From Lysobacter sp. cf310 (GTDB lineage Bacteria > Pseudomonadota > Gammaproteobacteria > Xanthomonadales > Xanthomonadaceae), in assembly GCF_900114355.1 (NCBI RefSeq), contig NZ_FOSS01000004.1, positions 460,238 to 524,237 on the forward strand: a stretch of DNA of 64,000 nt, written 5' to 3'. The first letter of the stretch is position 1. Each line of letters starts with the position of its first letter. Positions 53,092-60,597 of this stretch are shown here, piece by piece. The notes below the pieces were generated by a model that saw nothing but the letters and a program-made list of their open reading frames with translations, ran no database searches and was not told the origin of the DNA. Made by a program: the position numbers and the translations under genes.

Positions 53092-53646
53092 TTAGAAGCT
53101 GACGCGCGGGCCAACGAAGAACTGGGTATCGCCGTCGACGAACTTGACGTCGCCGTTCACGCCCCAGGTGTCGTTGAACTTGACCAGAGCGCCGACGCGG
53201 CCGTAGAACTCGCCGTCCGACTTCTCGTAGTCCTCGTAACCGGCCAGCGCATAACCCTGGATGTTCGGGGTCAGCGTGCCGTTGACGCCGGCTTCGACGC
53301 TGTAGCCGTTGAAGTCCAGACCCTGGCCGGCGTCGAACTTCTCGTAGGCCACGCGGGTCAGCAGGTCAACGCGCGAGTTCAGCTCGTGGTTGTAGCCCAG
53401 GCCGACGCGCCACTGGTCGAAGTCGATATTGGTGTTGTCGATCTCCTGCTTGCTGTAGCCGCCGAAGATGTGGAAGTTGTCGGCGATCGCGCCCGAGCCG
53501 TTCAGGGCCCAGCCGTCGGCGTCGCCGCCATCGGTGTTGGTCTTGGCGTAACCGCCTTCGACGTAGGTGTAGGACACGCCCTCGGCCGCGGAGGCGGCGA
53601 ACGGCAGGGCGGCGAGCAGGGTCAGGGCAAGCAAAGTGCGCTTCAT
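53092..53646 (-). CDS. Ax21 family outer-membrane protein, second copy
   Basis: 184 residues. MKRTLLALTLLAALPFAASA is the signal peptide and AEGVSYTYVEGGYAKTNTD the family start; the chain ends VGPRVSF. It shares fold and start with the neighbouring copy but differs at most positions, so the duplication is old. Each copy has its own terminator. The 292 bases upstream, to the rtcR stop, are notably AT-richer than the rest and should contain its promoter. Confidence 0.9.
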   Translation of the reverse strand: MKRTLLALTLLAALPFAASAAEGVSYTYVEGGYAKTNTDGGDADGWALNGSGAIADNFHIFGGYSKQEIDNTNIDFDQWRVGLGYNHELNSRVDLLTRVAYEKFDAGQGLDFNGYSVEAGVNGTLTPNIQGYALAGYEDYEKSDGEFYGRVGALVKFNDTWGVNGDVKFVDGDTQFFVGPRVSF

Positions 53647-53938
53647 AAAGGTCTCAGCCTCTTATTGGTTTTGTGCGTCCGAATCGCGGCGCCTCGGGGT
53701 GGGGCGGCTCTTGTGATTCGGATGTGGCGCAGTATCCAAGCGCCGATTCAATCGAAGCTGAATTTTGTACTTGAAAGTTTAGGAACTCTGCGGTTCGTGC
53801 ACGGTCGCGACGAAAGTCATGCCTGTTAAATGCTTGTAAACAAAGGGTTTGCGGCGTATTCGCCGAACAAAACGGCGGATGAATGCGCGCTGGCAACGTT
53901 TACAGACGCGTCCGAAAGGCACCGGATATGCGCGGCTT

Positions 53939-55561
53939 TTACCGCTCCGTATCGTGTCGGACGAGGCTGGCCGCGGCCTCGCGCAGCTGTTCCCAGTCCA
54001 GCCCGTAGCGCCCCAGGTATTTGCGCAGGCGGTCGGCGTCGTTGGTGCTGGCGCGCTGGCTGCGCGAGACCGCGAACAGCTCGCGTCCGGCCTGCGACAG
54101 CGATTTCGCGCGTGCGCACACGCGCGCCACGTCTTCCAGTTGCACGCGGTCGAAGCGGTCCAACTCGTCCCAGCGCTGGCCCAGCAGGGCCTGCAGCGGC
54201 GACAGCGGCCGGCCCGAACGCCACAGCCGGCGCAGGCGCTCGATTTCCTCTTCGACTTGCGCGGTCTGGATGCGCCCGGCGTTGGCCAGGGTCGCCATGC
54301 GCATCACCGAGGCGCCCAGGTCGCGGAAGTTGCCGCTCCAGGCGGCCTCGGCGCTGGTGGCGTAGCGCAGGTAGCGCTCGCGCGCCTCGCGGTTGAAGGT
54401 CACGCGCTGGTGCTGCTCGCGCGACCAGCGTTCGAGCTCGAAATCCAGATTCGGCTCGATGTCCTCGGCGCGCTCGGCCAGGCCGGGCAGGCGGTAGGTC
54501 CACAGGTTCAGGCGCGCCAGCAGGTCGTCGCGGAAACGGCCCTGCTGCACCGCCTCGTGCAGGTCGCGGTTGGTGCCGGCGATCAGCTGGAAGTCGCTTT
54601 CGACCTCCTTGTCGCTGCCCACCGGCAGAAAGCGCTTCTCTTCCAGCGCGCGCAGCAGCATCGCCTGTTCGTCCAGGCCCAGCTCGCCGATCTCGTCCAG
54701 GAACAGCAGGCCGCGATGGGCCGAGCGCAGCAGGCCGGCGCGGTCGCCGGCCGCGCCGGTATAGGCGCCTTTGACGTGGCCGAACAGCGAGCTCATCGCG
54801 CCGTCGCCGCGCAGGGTCGCGCAGTTGACCTCGACGAACTGGCCGGGCAGCTGGTGCTTGAGCTTCTTCAGCTCGAACACGCGCTTGGCCAGCTGGCTCT
54901 TGCCGGCGCCGGTCGGGCCCATCAGCAGCATCGGCGCGCGCGAGCGCGTGGCCACGGTTTCGATCTGCTCGATCATGCGGTTGAAGGCGGCGTTGCGGGT
55001 GGCGATGCCGCTCTTGAGCAGGTCGCGGTCGTGCAGCTGTTGTTGCTGGAAGCGCTGCGCGATCAGGTCGTAGCGCGACAGGTCCAGGTCGATCACCGCG
55101 TAGGTGCCCGGATCGGCGCCGCCCTGCTTGCGCGGCGGCGAGGTCTGCAGCAGGCGGCCTGGGAAGTGCCGGCTCTCGGTCAGCAGGAACCAGCAGATCT
55201 GGCTGACGTGGGTGCCGGTGGTGATGTGGACGTAGTAGTCCTCTTCCTCCGGCTTGAACTCGTAGCCGGCCAGGAAATCGTGCAGCGCCGCGTACACGCC
55301 TTCGAAGTCCCAGGGGTCGGCCAGATAGGTGTCGTGGATGCGGACTTGCGTCTCCGGCGAGGCCTGGCCCAGGTCCTCGCGCACGGTCGCGGCGAGCTTG
55401 CCGTAGCGGCGCTGGTCCAGCAGCAGTTCCAGGCGGTCGAGCAGGAAGTCCTGGTGCATGCCCAGCGACACCGTCGGCCGCCATTTCTCCCAGCGCCCGG
55501 GCCCGGTACCACTGTCCAGCGTGGTGCCGAGCATGCCGATCACGACCTGGCGCTTGCGCAT
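53939..55561 (-). CDS. rtcR: RNA-repair transcriptional activator RtcR
   Basis: 540 residues. The N-terminal 180 residues are the CARF-type sensor (VVIGMLGTTLDSG, HDTYLADPWDFEGVY, YYVHITTGTHVSQICWFLL). The AAA+ domain has Walker A GPTGAGKS, sigma-54 contact loop GAYTGA (Tyr for the usual Phe) and Walker B LLFLDEIGE. A C-terminal helix-turn-helix region includes SLSQAGRELFAVSRSQR. RNA-end ligands are thought to release the CARF repression. I prefer the ATG at 55561, 6 bases after AGGA; an ATG at 55567 directly abuts AGGA. TATATT (minus, 55594-55589) is its -10 candidate. It diverges from rtcBA. Confidence 0.96.
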   Translation of the reverse strand: MRKRQVVIGMLGTTLDSGTGPGRWEKWRPTVSLGMHQDFLLDRLELLLDQRRYGKLAATVREDLGQASPETQVRIHDTYLADPWDFEGVYAALHDFLAGYEFKPEEEDYYVHITTGTHVSQICWFLLTESRHFPGRLLQTSPPRKQGGADPGTYAVIDLDLSRYDLIAQRFQQQQLHDRDLLKSGIATRNAAFNRMIEQIETVATRSRAPMLLMGPTGAGKSQLAKRVFELKKLKHQLPGQFVEVNCATLRGDGAMSSLFGHVKGAYTGAAGDRAGLLRSAHRGLLFLDEIGELGLDEQAMLLRALEEKRFLPVGSDKEVESDFQLIAGTNRDLHEAVQQGRFRDDLLARLNLWTYRLPGLAERAEDIEPNLDFELERWSREQHQRVTFNREARERYLRYATSAEAAWSGNFRDLGASVMRMATLANAGRIQTAQVEEEIERLRRLWRSGRPLSPLQALLGQRWDELDRFDRVQLEDVARVCARAKSLSQAGRELFAVSRSQRASTNDADRLRKYLGRYGLDWEQLREAAASLVRHDTER

Positions 55562-55648
55562 ATCCATTCCTATAAGAGACGCGCCGAGAATATACGAAAT
55601 TCAGATGGCTACCGGATTCCATCCGCCCAGATATCGAAAATAGTCCTT

Positions 55649-55667
55649 CAATATCAATTGGATATCG
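55649..55667. promoter_or_regulatory. candidate RtcR upstream activating site
   Basis: CAATATC-AATTG-GATATCG is an inverted repeat with 6 of 7 matching arm bases, 15 bases before the rtcB sigma-54 element. Another GATATCG lies at 55630-55636, 31 bases (three turns) from the one at 55661. Confidence 0.5.
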
Positions 55668-55681
55668 CGTCGGCGCGAAGT

Positions 55682-55697
55682 TGGCATGGCGATTGCT
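55682..55697 (+). promoter_or_regulatory. sigma-54 promoter of rtcBA
   Basis: TGGCATGGCGATTGCT fits TGGCAC-N5-TTGC with one change. Transcription should begin near 55708. Its location opposite rtcR, a sigma-54 activator gene, supports it. Confidence 0.85.
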
Positions 55698-55708
55698 CTA
55701 GTACCTGA

Positions 55709-55813
55709 GCACCCGGCGGATTCCGGCGGGTGCGAGCAGGCAGCGGCGCCTGGCTGGCAATGGGGCCAGCCGGGCCGGCCGGAACGGCGCGCCAAGGCGG
55801 CGGCCACCGGCCC
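55709..55813 (+). ncRNA. structured 5' leader of rtcBA mRNA
   Basis: The predicted 147-base leader holds three consecutive hairpins: GCACCCG (55709) with CGGGTGC (55727), GGCTGGC (55752) with GCCAGCC (55765), and GGGCCGG (55772) with CCGGCCC (55807). The first starts at the expected 5' end of the transcript. I see no Y-RNA or tRNA-like fold. It could be a regulatory leader or stability element; a separate RNA product is not shown. Confidence 0.4.
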
Positions 55814-55854
55814 GGCGCCACGGCGCGGTACCACCAACGAATAGAGTGAAGGCC

Positions 55855-57081
55855 ATGAGCACCCAGAATTACGACGTCATCCAGGAGCCCGGCTCCGCCC
55901 CGATCAAGCTGTGGACGCGCGGCGTGCCGCTGGAGGACGAGGCGCGCCAGCAGTTGCAGAACATCGCCAAGCTGCCCTTCATCCACCGCTGGATCGCGGT
56001 GATGCCGGACGTGCATCTGGGCAAGGGCGCGACCGTGGGCTCGGTGGTGCCGACCATCGGCGCGATCGTGCCGGCCGCGGTCGGCGTCGACATCGGCTGC
56101 GGCATGATCGCCGCGCGCACCAGCCTGATCGCGAGCGACCTGCCGGACGATCTGGCCGGCCTGCGCAGCGCGATCGAGCGCGCGGTGCCGCACGGCCGCA
56201 CCGCCGGCCGCGGCGTGCGCGACAAGGGCGCCTGGCAGAACCCGCCCGAGCGCGCGATCGAGGGCTGGTCGCAGCTGGTCGCCGATTTCCAGCGCATCTG
56301 CGAGCGCCACCCGCGCCTGAAGAACACCAACAACCTCAACCATCTGGGAACCCTGGGCACCGGCAACCATTTCGTCGAGGTCTGTCTGGACGAGGAGCAG
56401 CGTGTGTGGTTCATGCTGCACTCCGGCTCGCGCGGCGTCGGCAACGCGATCGGCACCCACTTCATCGAGCTGGCCAAGCAGGACATGCGCCGGTGGATGA
56501 TCAACCTGCCCGATCAGGACCTGGCGTACCTGCCCGAAGGCAGCGAGCATTACGCGGACTACGTGTTCGCGGTCGACTGGGCGCAGCGTTACGCGCGCAT
56601 CAACCGCGAGATCATGATGCAGCACGTGGTCGCGGCCGCGCGTCAGGTGATCGCCAAGCCTTTCGAGGCCGCGGCCGAGGCGGTGAACTGCCACCACAAC
56701 TACGTCAACCGCGAGCAGCACTTCGGCAAGGACGTGTTCGTGACCCGCAAGGGCGCGGTCAGCGCGCGCAAGGGCGAGTTGGGCATCATCCCCGGCAGCA
56801 TGGGCGCGAAGAGCTTCATCGTGCGCGGCCTGGGCAATGCCGACAGCTTCCATAGCTGCAGCCATGGCGCGGGCCGGGTGATGAGCCGTACCCAGGCGCG
56901 CAAGCTGATCAGCGTGGCCGATCACGTCAAAGCGACCGCGCACGTGGAATGCCGCAAGGACGCGGAGGTGGTCGACGAGTCGCCGGCCGCGTACAAGCCG
57001 ATCGAAGCCGTGATGGCCGCGCAGAGCGACCTGGTCGAGATCGTGCATACGCTGCGTCAGGTGGTGTGCGTCAAGGGTTGA
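55855..57081 (+). CDS. rtcB: RNA-splicing ligase RtcB
   Basis: 408 residues from the ATG at 55855; the GTG at 55846 is upstream of the AAGG ribosome site's reach. RtcB joins 2',3'-cyclic phosphate or 3'-phosphate ends to 5'-OH ends with GTP and manganese. Cys82 in GVDIGCGM is a metal ligand, HLGTLGTGNHFVEV and LHSGSRGVG are metal/GTP loops, and His337 in CSHGAGRVMSR is the guanylated residue, at the same number as in the E. coli protein. The length matches the E. coli type. rtcA follows in the same transcript. Confidence 0.97.
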   Translation: MSTQNYDVIQEPGSAPIKLWTRGVPLEDEARQQLQNIAKLPFIHRWIAVMPDVHLGKGATVGSVVPTIGAIVPAAVGVDIGCGMIAARTSLIASDLPDDLAGLRSAIERAVPHGRTAGRGVRDKGAWQNPPERAIEGWSQLVADFQRICERHPRLKNTNNLNHLGTLGTGNHFVEVCLDEEQRVWFMLHSGSRGVGNAIGTHFIELAKQDMRRWMINLPDQDLAYLPEGSEHYADYVFAVDWAQRYARINREIMMQHVVAAARQVIAKPFEAAAEAVNCHHNYVNREQHFGKDVFVTRKGAVSARKGELGIIPGSMGAKSFIVRGLGNADSFHSCSHGAGRVMSRTQARKLISVADHVKATAHVECRKDAEVVDESPAAYKPIEAVMAAQSDLVEIVHTLRQVVCVKG

Positions 57082-57119
57082 GCGCGTCGCCCACGGGCGA
57101 CACGGTATTTACATGGAAA

Positions 57120-57141
57120 CGGACGGGGCGGGCCCCGTCCG
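57120..57141 (+). other. intergenic hairpin between rtcB and rtcA
   Basis: A 9-bp perfect stem (57120-57128 with 57133-57141) and a CGGG loop lie 38 bases after the rtcB stop, with no T run. It may modulate the rtcB:rtcA ratio by attenuation or RNA processing. Confidence 0.5.
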
Positions 57142-57162
57142 CATCGTTATTCGGAATTGGCA

Positions 57163-58182
57163 ATGGACATGATCGAACTGGACGGCTCGGCGGGCGGCGG
57201 GCAACTGCTGCGCACCGCCTTGAGCCTGAGCCTATGCACGGGCATCGGCTTCACCATGCAGCACATTCGCGCCCAGCGTTCGCGCCCCGGCCTGATGCGC
57301 CAGCACCTCACCGCCGTCAACGCGGCCGCGACCGTCGGCCGCGCCTTCGTGCACGGCGTCGACCTGGGCGCGACCCGCCTGCGCTTCGAGCCGGGCCAGG
57401 TCGTGCCGGGCGACTATCGCTTCGCCACCGGCACCGCCGGCTCGACCACGCTGGTGCTGCAGACGGTGTTGCCCGCGCTGTGGGCTTGCGACGCGCCCTC
57501 GCAACTGCGGCTGGAGGGCGGTACCCACAATCCGCTCGCGCCCAGCGCCGACTTCATCGCCGACAGCTACCTGCCGGCCCTGCGCAAGATCGGCGTGGAC
57601 GCATCGCTGCGCCTGGAGCGCCACGGCTTCTACCCGGCCGGCGGCGGCGTGCTGCACGCCACGGTCCAGCCCGGCGCGCGCCTGCAGCGCTGCGTATTCG
57701 ATGCGCGCGGCGAGCGCGAGTCGGTGCGCGCGACCGCGCTGCTGTCGGGGCTATCGGCCGCTATCGGCCGCCGCGAGCTGGACGTGGTGGGCGAGCGTCT
57801 GGGCCTGGGCGAGAGCGAGCTGGACCTGCACCAGGTGCGTCCGGCGATCGGCCCGGGCAACGCCTTGAGCGTGCAGGTGCGCCACGCCGCGCACTGCGAG
57901 ACCTTCACCGGTCACGGCGAGCGCGGCGTGCTGGCCGAGCAGATCGCGCGCAAGCTCGCCGACGAGGTCCGGGTCTATCTGGATTCGCCGGCCTGTGTGA
58001 GCGAGCACCTGAGCGATCAGTTGCTGCTGCCGATGGCCCTGGCCGGCGGCGGCGCGTTCACCACCACCACGATCAGCGAGCACCTGAGCAGCAACGCGCG
58101 CCTGATCGAGAAGTTCCTGCCGGTGGAAATCGACTGGCAGGCGCTGGGGCCGGATCACTGGCAGGTCGCGGTAAGCGCCTAG
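57163..58182 (+). CDS. rtcA: RNA 3'-terminal phosphate cyclase
   Basis: 339 residues from the ATG at 57163. RtcA converts RNA 3'-phosphate ends to 2',3'-cyclic phosphates with ATP through an adenylated histidine. ELDGSAGGGQLLRTALSLSL is the family opening and GTHNPLAPSADFI an internal motif. The C-terminal region DQLLLPMALAGGGAFTTTTISEHLSSN includes the catalytic-histidine segment (EHLSSN). It ends the rtcBA unit. GGA lies 8 bases before the start. Confidence 0.96.
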   Translation: MDMIELDGSAGGGQLLRTALSLSLCTGIGFTMQHIRAQRSRPGLMRQHLTAVNAAATVGRAFVHGVDLGATRLRFEPGQVVPGDYRFATGTAGSTTLVLQTVLPALWACDAPSQLRLEGGTHNPLAPSADFIADSYLPALRKIGVDASLRLERHGFYPAGGGVLHATVQPGARLQRCVFDARGERESVRATALLSGLSAAIGRRELDVVGERLGLGESELDLHQVRPAIGPGNALSVQVRHAAHCETFTGHGERGVLAEQIARKLADEVRVYLDSPACVSEHLSDQLLLPMALAGGGAFTTTTISEHLSSNARLIEKFLPVEIDWQALGPDHWQVAVSA

Positions 58183-58259
58183 CCGACCCACGCGGTCGCC
58201 CGTCGATCAAGCTCTTGCTGCAGCTGCAGAGGCAGCTGAGCGAGTAACGCCGGGCTCGC

Positions 58260-59783
58260 TCACCCCATCGACAGCGCCGGACTCGGCGCTGTCGATGCGC
58301 GTGCGACCGGCTCTCCCTGCGGCCGACGCAGCACCACCCACAGGCACAGGCCCAGCGCGACGAACTGGCTGAAGCTGGACAGCGCCAGACGGCCCATCAG
58401 TTCGGGCAGGGGCATGCCGCCGAACGGCAGCACCGCGCTCAGCGCGAGGTAGGCGATGGCCAGCGCGACGATGCGCGGCGGCTGCAGGCGGCTGCCTGCG
58501 GCGACCAGCAGCCACAGCCAGATCGGCGCGAACAGGCCGTTGTGGTCGGGCACGAAGGGGCTGCGGTAGGCGGCCAGGGCCAGCAGCGCCAGCCAGGTCG
58601 AGACCAGTTCCAGCCGCGACATTCTCGACGCCCGGCGCGCGGCGAAGATCGCCAGCGCGAACACCGCCAGCGTCCAGACCCAGGACACCGCCTTCTCCAC
58701 CGCCGGCGTCATGCCGCCCACGCCCAGCAGCTCCAGCTTCAGGGTCAGGCCGGGCACCGAATCGTTGATCGCCACCACCGGTTCCAGTCCGTCCAGCCAC
58801 AGGAAGGCCCAGGACTCGTTGCTGAGGATGCGCGGCGCCTGGAACTGGAAGAAGGCCTCGAACGGCGCCGTACCCAGCCAGAGCATCGCGATCACGCTGT
58901 ACAGCGCGGCGAACGCGATCGTCCACGCCGCCTCGCGCCAGCGCCGTGCGGCCAGCAGGTACAGGCCGAGCAGACCGGGGAACAGCTTGAACACGGCGAA
59001 GCCGAGCAGGGCGCCGCCGGCGATCGGGCGGTCGCGCCAGAACAGCATCATCGCCAGCAGCGACATCGCGATCGCGGCGATCTGGAAATTGCCCAGCTGC
59101 AGGGTCAGCAGCACCGGCGTGCTCAGCCACAGCGCCGGCATCAGCAGAGCGACGCGGCGCCCGGCGGCGCCGCCGATCCAGCGCCCGAGCACGAACACGC
59201 TGGCGGCCAGCACCGCGCCCTCGATCGCGAACCACAGCGCGCGCAGCTCGATGAAGCCGTCGCTCACCGCCAGGCCGGCGCGCGGCAGTATCAGGAACTG
59301 CGGCAGGTAGAGGAAGTCGTCGAGCTTGAAGCGGCCTTCCATGCCGGCGTAGTGCTCGGGGTCGTAGAGGTTGGGCACGCCCTGCGCGGCCAGGCCGGCG
59401 GCCTTCCACATGCCGGAGAAGCAGTTGTGGCGCACGTAGAACTCGTCGAACCAGTAGGCCGAGGCCTGCGCCTGCGCGGGGTCGAGCATGAACAAGGCGA
59501 CGCCGGCGGTGCGCGCGATCGCGGCCAGCGCGATCAGCAGCCACAGCGCGCTCCAGATCGGATGCGCGCGGCGCAGTCCGTCCCATTCGGCGGGCAGCCG
59601 GCGCGCCAGCCAGGGCGTGGCGAAGGCCGCCAGGGCCAGCGCGATCGCCAGGGCGACGCTGGGCGCGAACGCGGTCGGCAGATACGCGCCCACCGCCACC
59701 GCCGGCAGGGTCGCCAGCAGCAGGCTCAGCAGGGCGGCGACGACCCAGCGTTCGCTGGAGATCCGGTGCGCGGCGAGGTTCAT
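58260..59783 (-). CDS. GT87-like (DUF2029) polytopic glycosyltransferase
   Basis: 507 residues from the ATG at 59783. About ten membrane spans, with the family region AVFKLFPGLLGLYLLAARRWREAA, which resembles the K-x-x-P block of DUF2029/GT87 polyprenol-phosphate-mannose transferases. A long periplasmic loop (residues 85-145) carries DEFYVRHNCFSGMWKAAG, where the acidic DE pair could be catalytic. It is the last gene of the minus-strand cluster, 49 bases after the HAD gene. It should use a polyprenyl-phosphate sugar donor on the periplasmic side; the acceptor is unknown. Confidence 0.8.
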   Translation of the reverse strand: MNLAAHRISSERWVVAALLSLLLATLPAVAVGAYLPTAFAPSVALAIALALAAFATPWLARRLPAEWDGLRRAHPIWSALWLLIALAAIARTAGVALFMLDPAQAQASAYWFDEFYVRHNCFSGMWKAAGLAAQGVPNLYDPEHYAGMEGRFKLDDFLYLPQFLILPRAGLAVSDGFIELRALWFAIEGAVLAASVFVLGRWIGGAAGRRVALLMPALWLSTPVLLTLQLGNFQIAAIAMSLLAMMLFWRDRPIAGGALLGFAVFKLFPGLLGLYLLAARRWREAAWTIAFAALYSVIAMLWLGTAPFEAFFQFQAPRILSNESWAFLWLDGLEPVVAINDSVPGLTLKLELLGVGGMTPAVEKAVSWVWTLAVFALAIFAARRASRMSRLELVSTWLALLALAAYRSPFVPDHNGLFAPIWLWLLVAAGSRLQPPRIVALAIAYLALSAVLPFGGMPLPELMGRLALSSFSQFVALGLCLWVVLRRPQGEPVARASTAPSPALSMG

Positions 59784-59832
59784 GCGGTCTGGCTCCGAAG
59801 GACGGTGCGACGCGGGCGACGGCGGGCGGCGT

Positions 59833-60597
59833 TCACTGCGCGGCCCAGCCTTCGACCTTGCCCGAGAACACGTAGCGGCTGAGTTCCTCGAAGTCGTCGA
59901 ACACCAGGTCCGGCGCCGACTCGCGCGCATGGCCGTTGTGGGCGCGGTCGACGCGCAGCAGGGTGGTGATGCCGAAGCGGCGCGCGCCGGCGATGTCGCT
60001 GGCCGGGTCGTCGCCGATCATCCAGATGCGCTCCGGATCGATGCCGAGCTTGTCGATCGCCAGCTGGAACGGCGCCTCCTGCGGCTTGTCGGCGCCGGCC
60101 TCCTCGGAGGTCACCACGTAGTCGAAGCAATCGTCCAGGCCGAAGTAGATGATCTTGCGGAATTGGATCTGCGAGGTGAGGTCGGTGATGATCGCCGTGC
60201 CGATGCCGCGGCTGCGCAGCGCCATCAGGAACTCGCGCACGCCCGGGAACAGCTCGCAGTGGGCGAGGAAGGTGCGCCAGTAGGTCTGTTCCAGATCCAG
60301 CGTGATCACCAGCTGGGTCTTGCGCCCCAGCAGTTCGATGCCGCGCTGGAAGTACAGCAGGCGGCTGTGCGAACTGGCGGTGCGGCCCAGGCGCTGCTTC
60401 ACCTCCAGCCGCGCCTGCGAGAAGGCCTGGCGCACGTCGGCGACCTCGCAGCCCAGCAGGCGCACCGCTTTCTCCTCGGCGGCCACGGTCGCGCAGGCGT
60501 GCGGATGGCCGTAGGCGTAGAGGGTGTTGTCGGTGTCGAAGATGATCGCCTGCGGCGCGCGCAGGGCGGTGTCCGCGGTGTGGATGTTCAGGCTCAT
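59833..60597 (-). CDS. HAD family hydrolase
   Basis: 254 residues. Motif I is IIFDTDNT (nucleophile Asp21, acid/base Asp23), motif II the Thr of IITDLT, motif III the Lys in GADKPQEAPF, and motif IV IGDDPASDIAGARRFG. A helical cap lies between motifs I and II. It is most likely a phosphatase of sugar or nucleotide phosphates. Its ATG overlaps the stop of the kinase-fusion gene (ATGA), which ties it to that protein. Confidence 0.92.
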   Translation of the reverse strand: MSLNIHTADTALRAPQAIIFDTDNTLYAYGHPHACATVAAEEKAVRLLGCEVADVRQAFSQARLEVKQRLGRTASSHSRLLYFQRGIELLGRKTQLVITLDLEQTYWRTFLAHCELFPGVREFLMALRSRGIGTAIITDLTSQIQFRKIIYFGLDDCFDYVVTSEEAGADKPQEAPFQLAIDKLGIDPERIWMIGDDPASDIAGARRFGITTLLRVDRAHNGHARESAPDLVFDDFEELSRYVFSGKVEGWAAQ

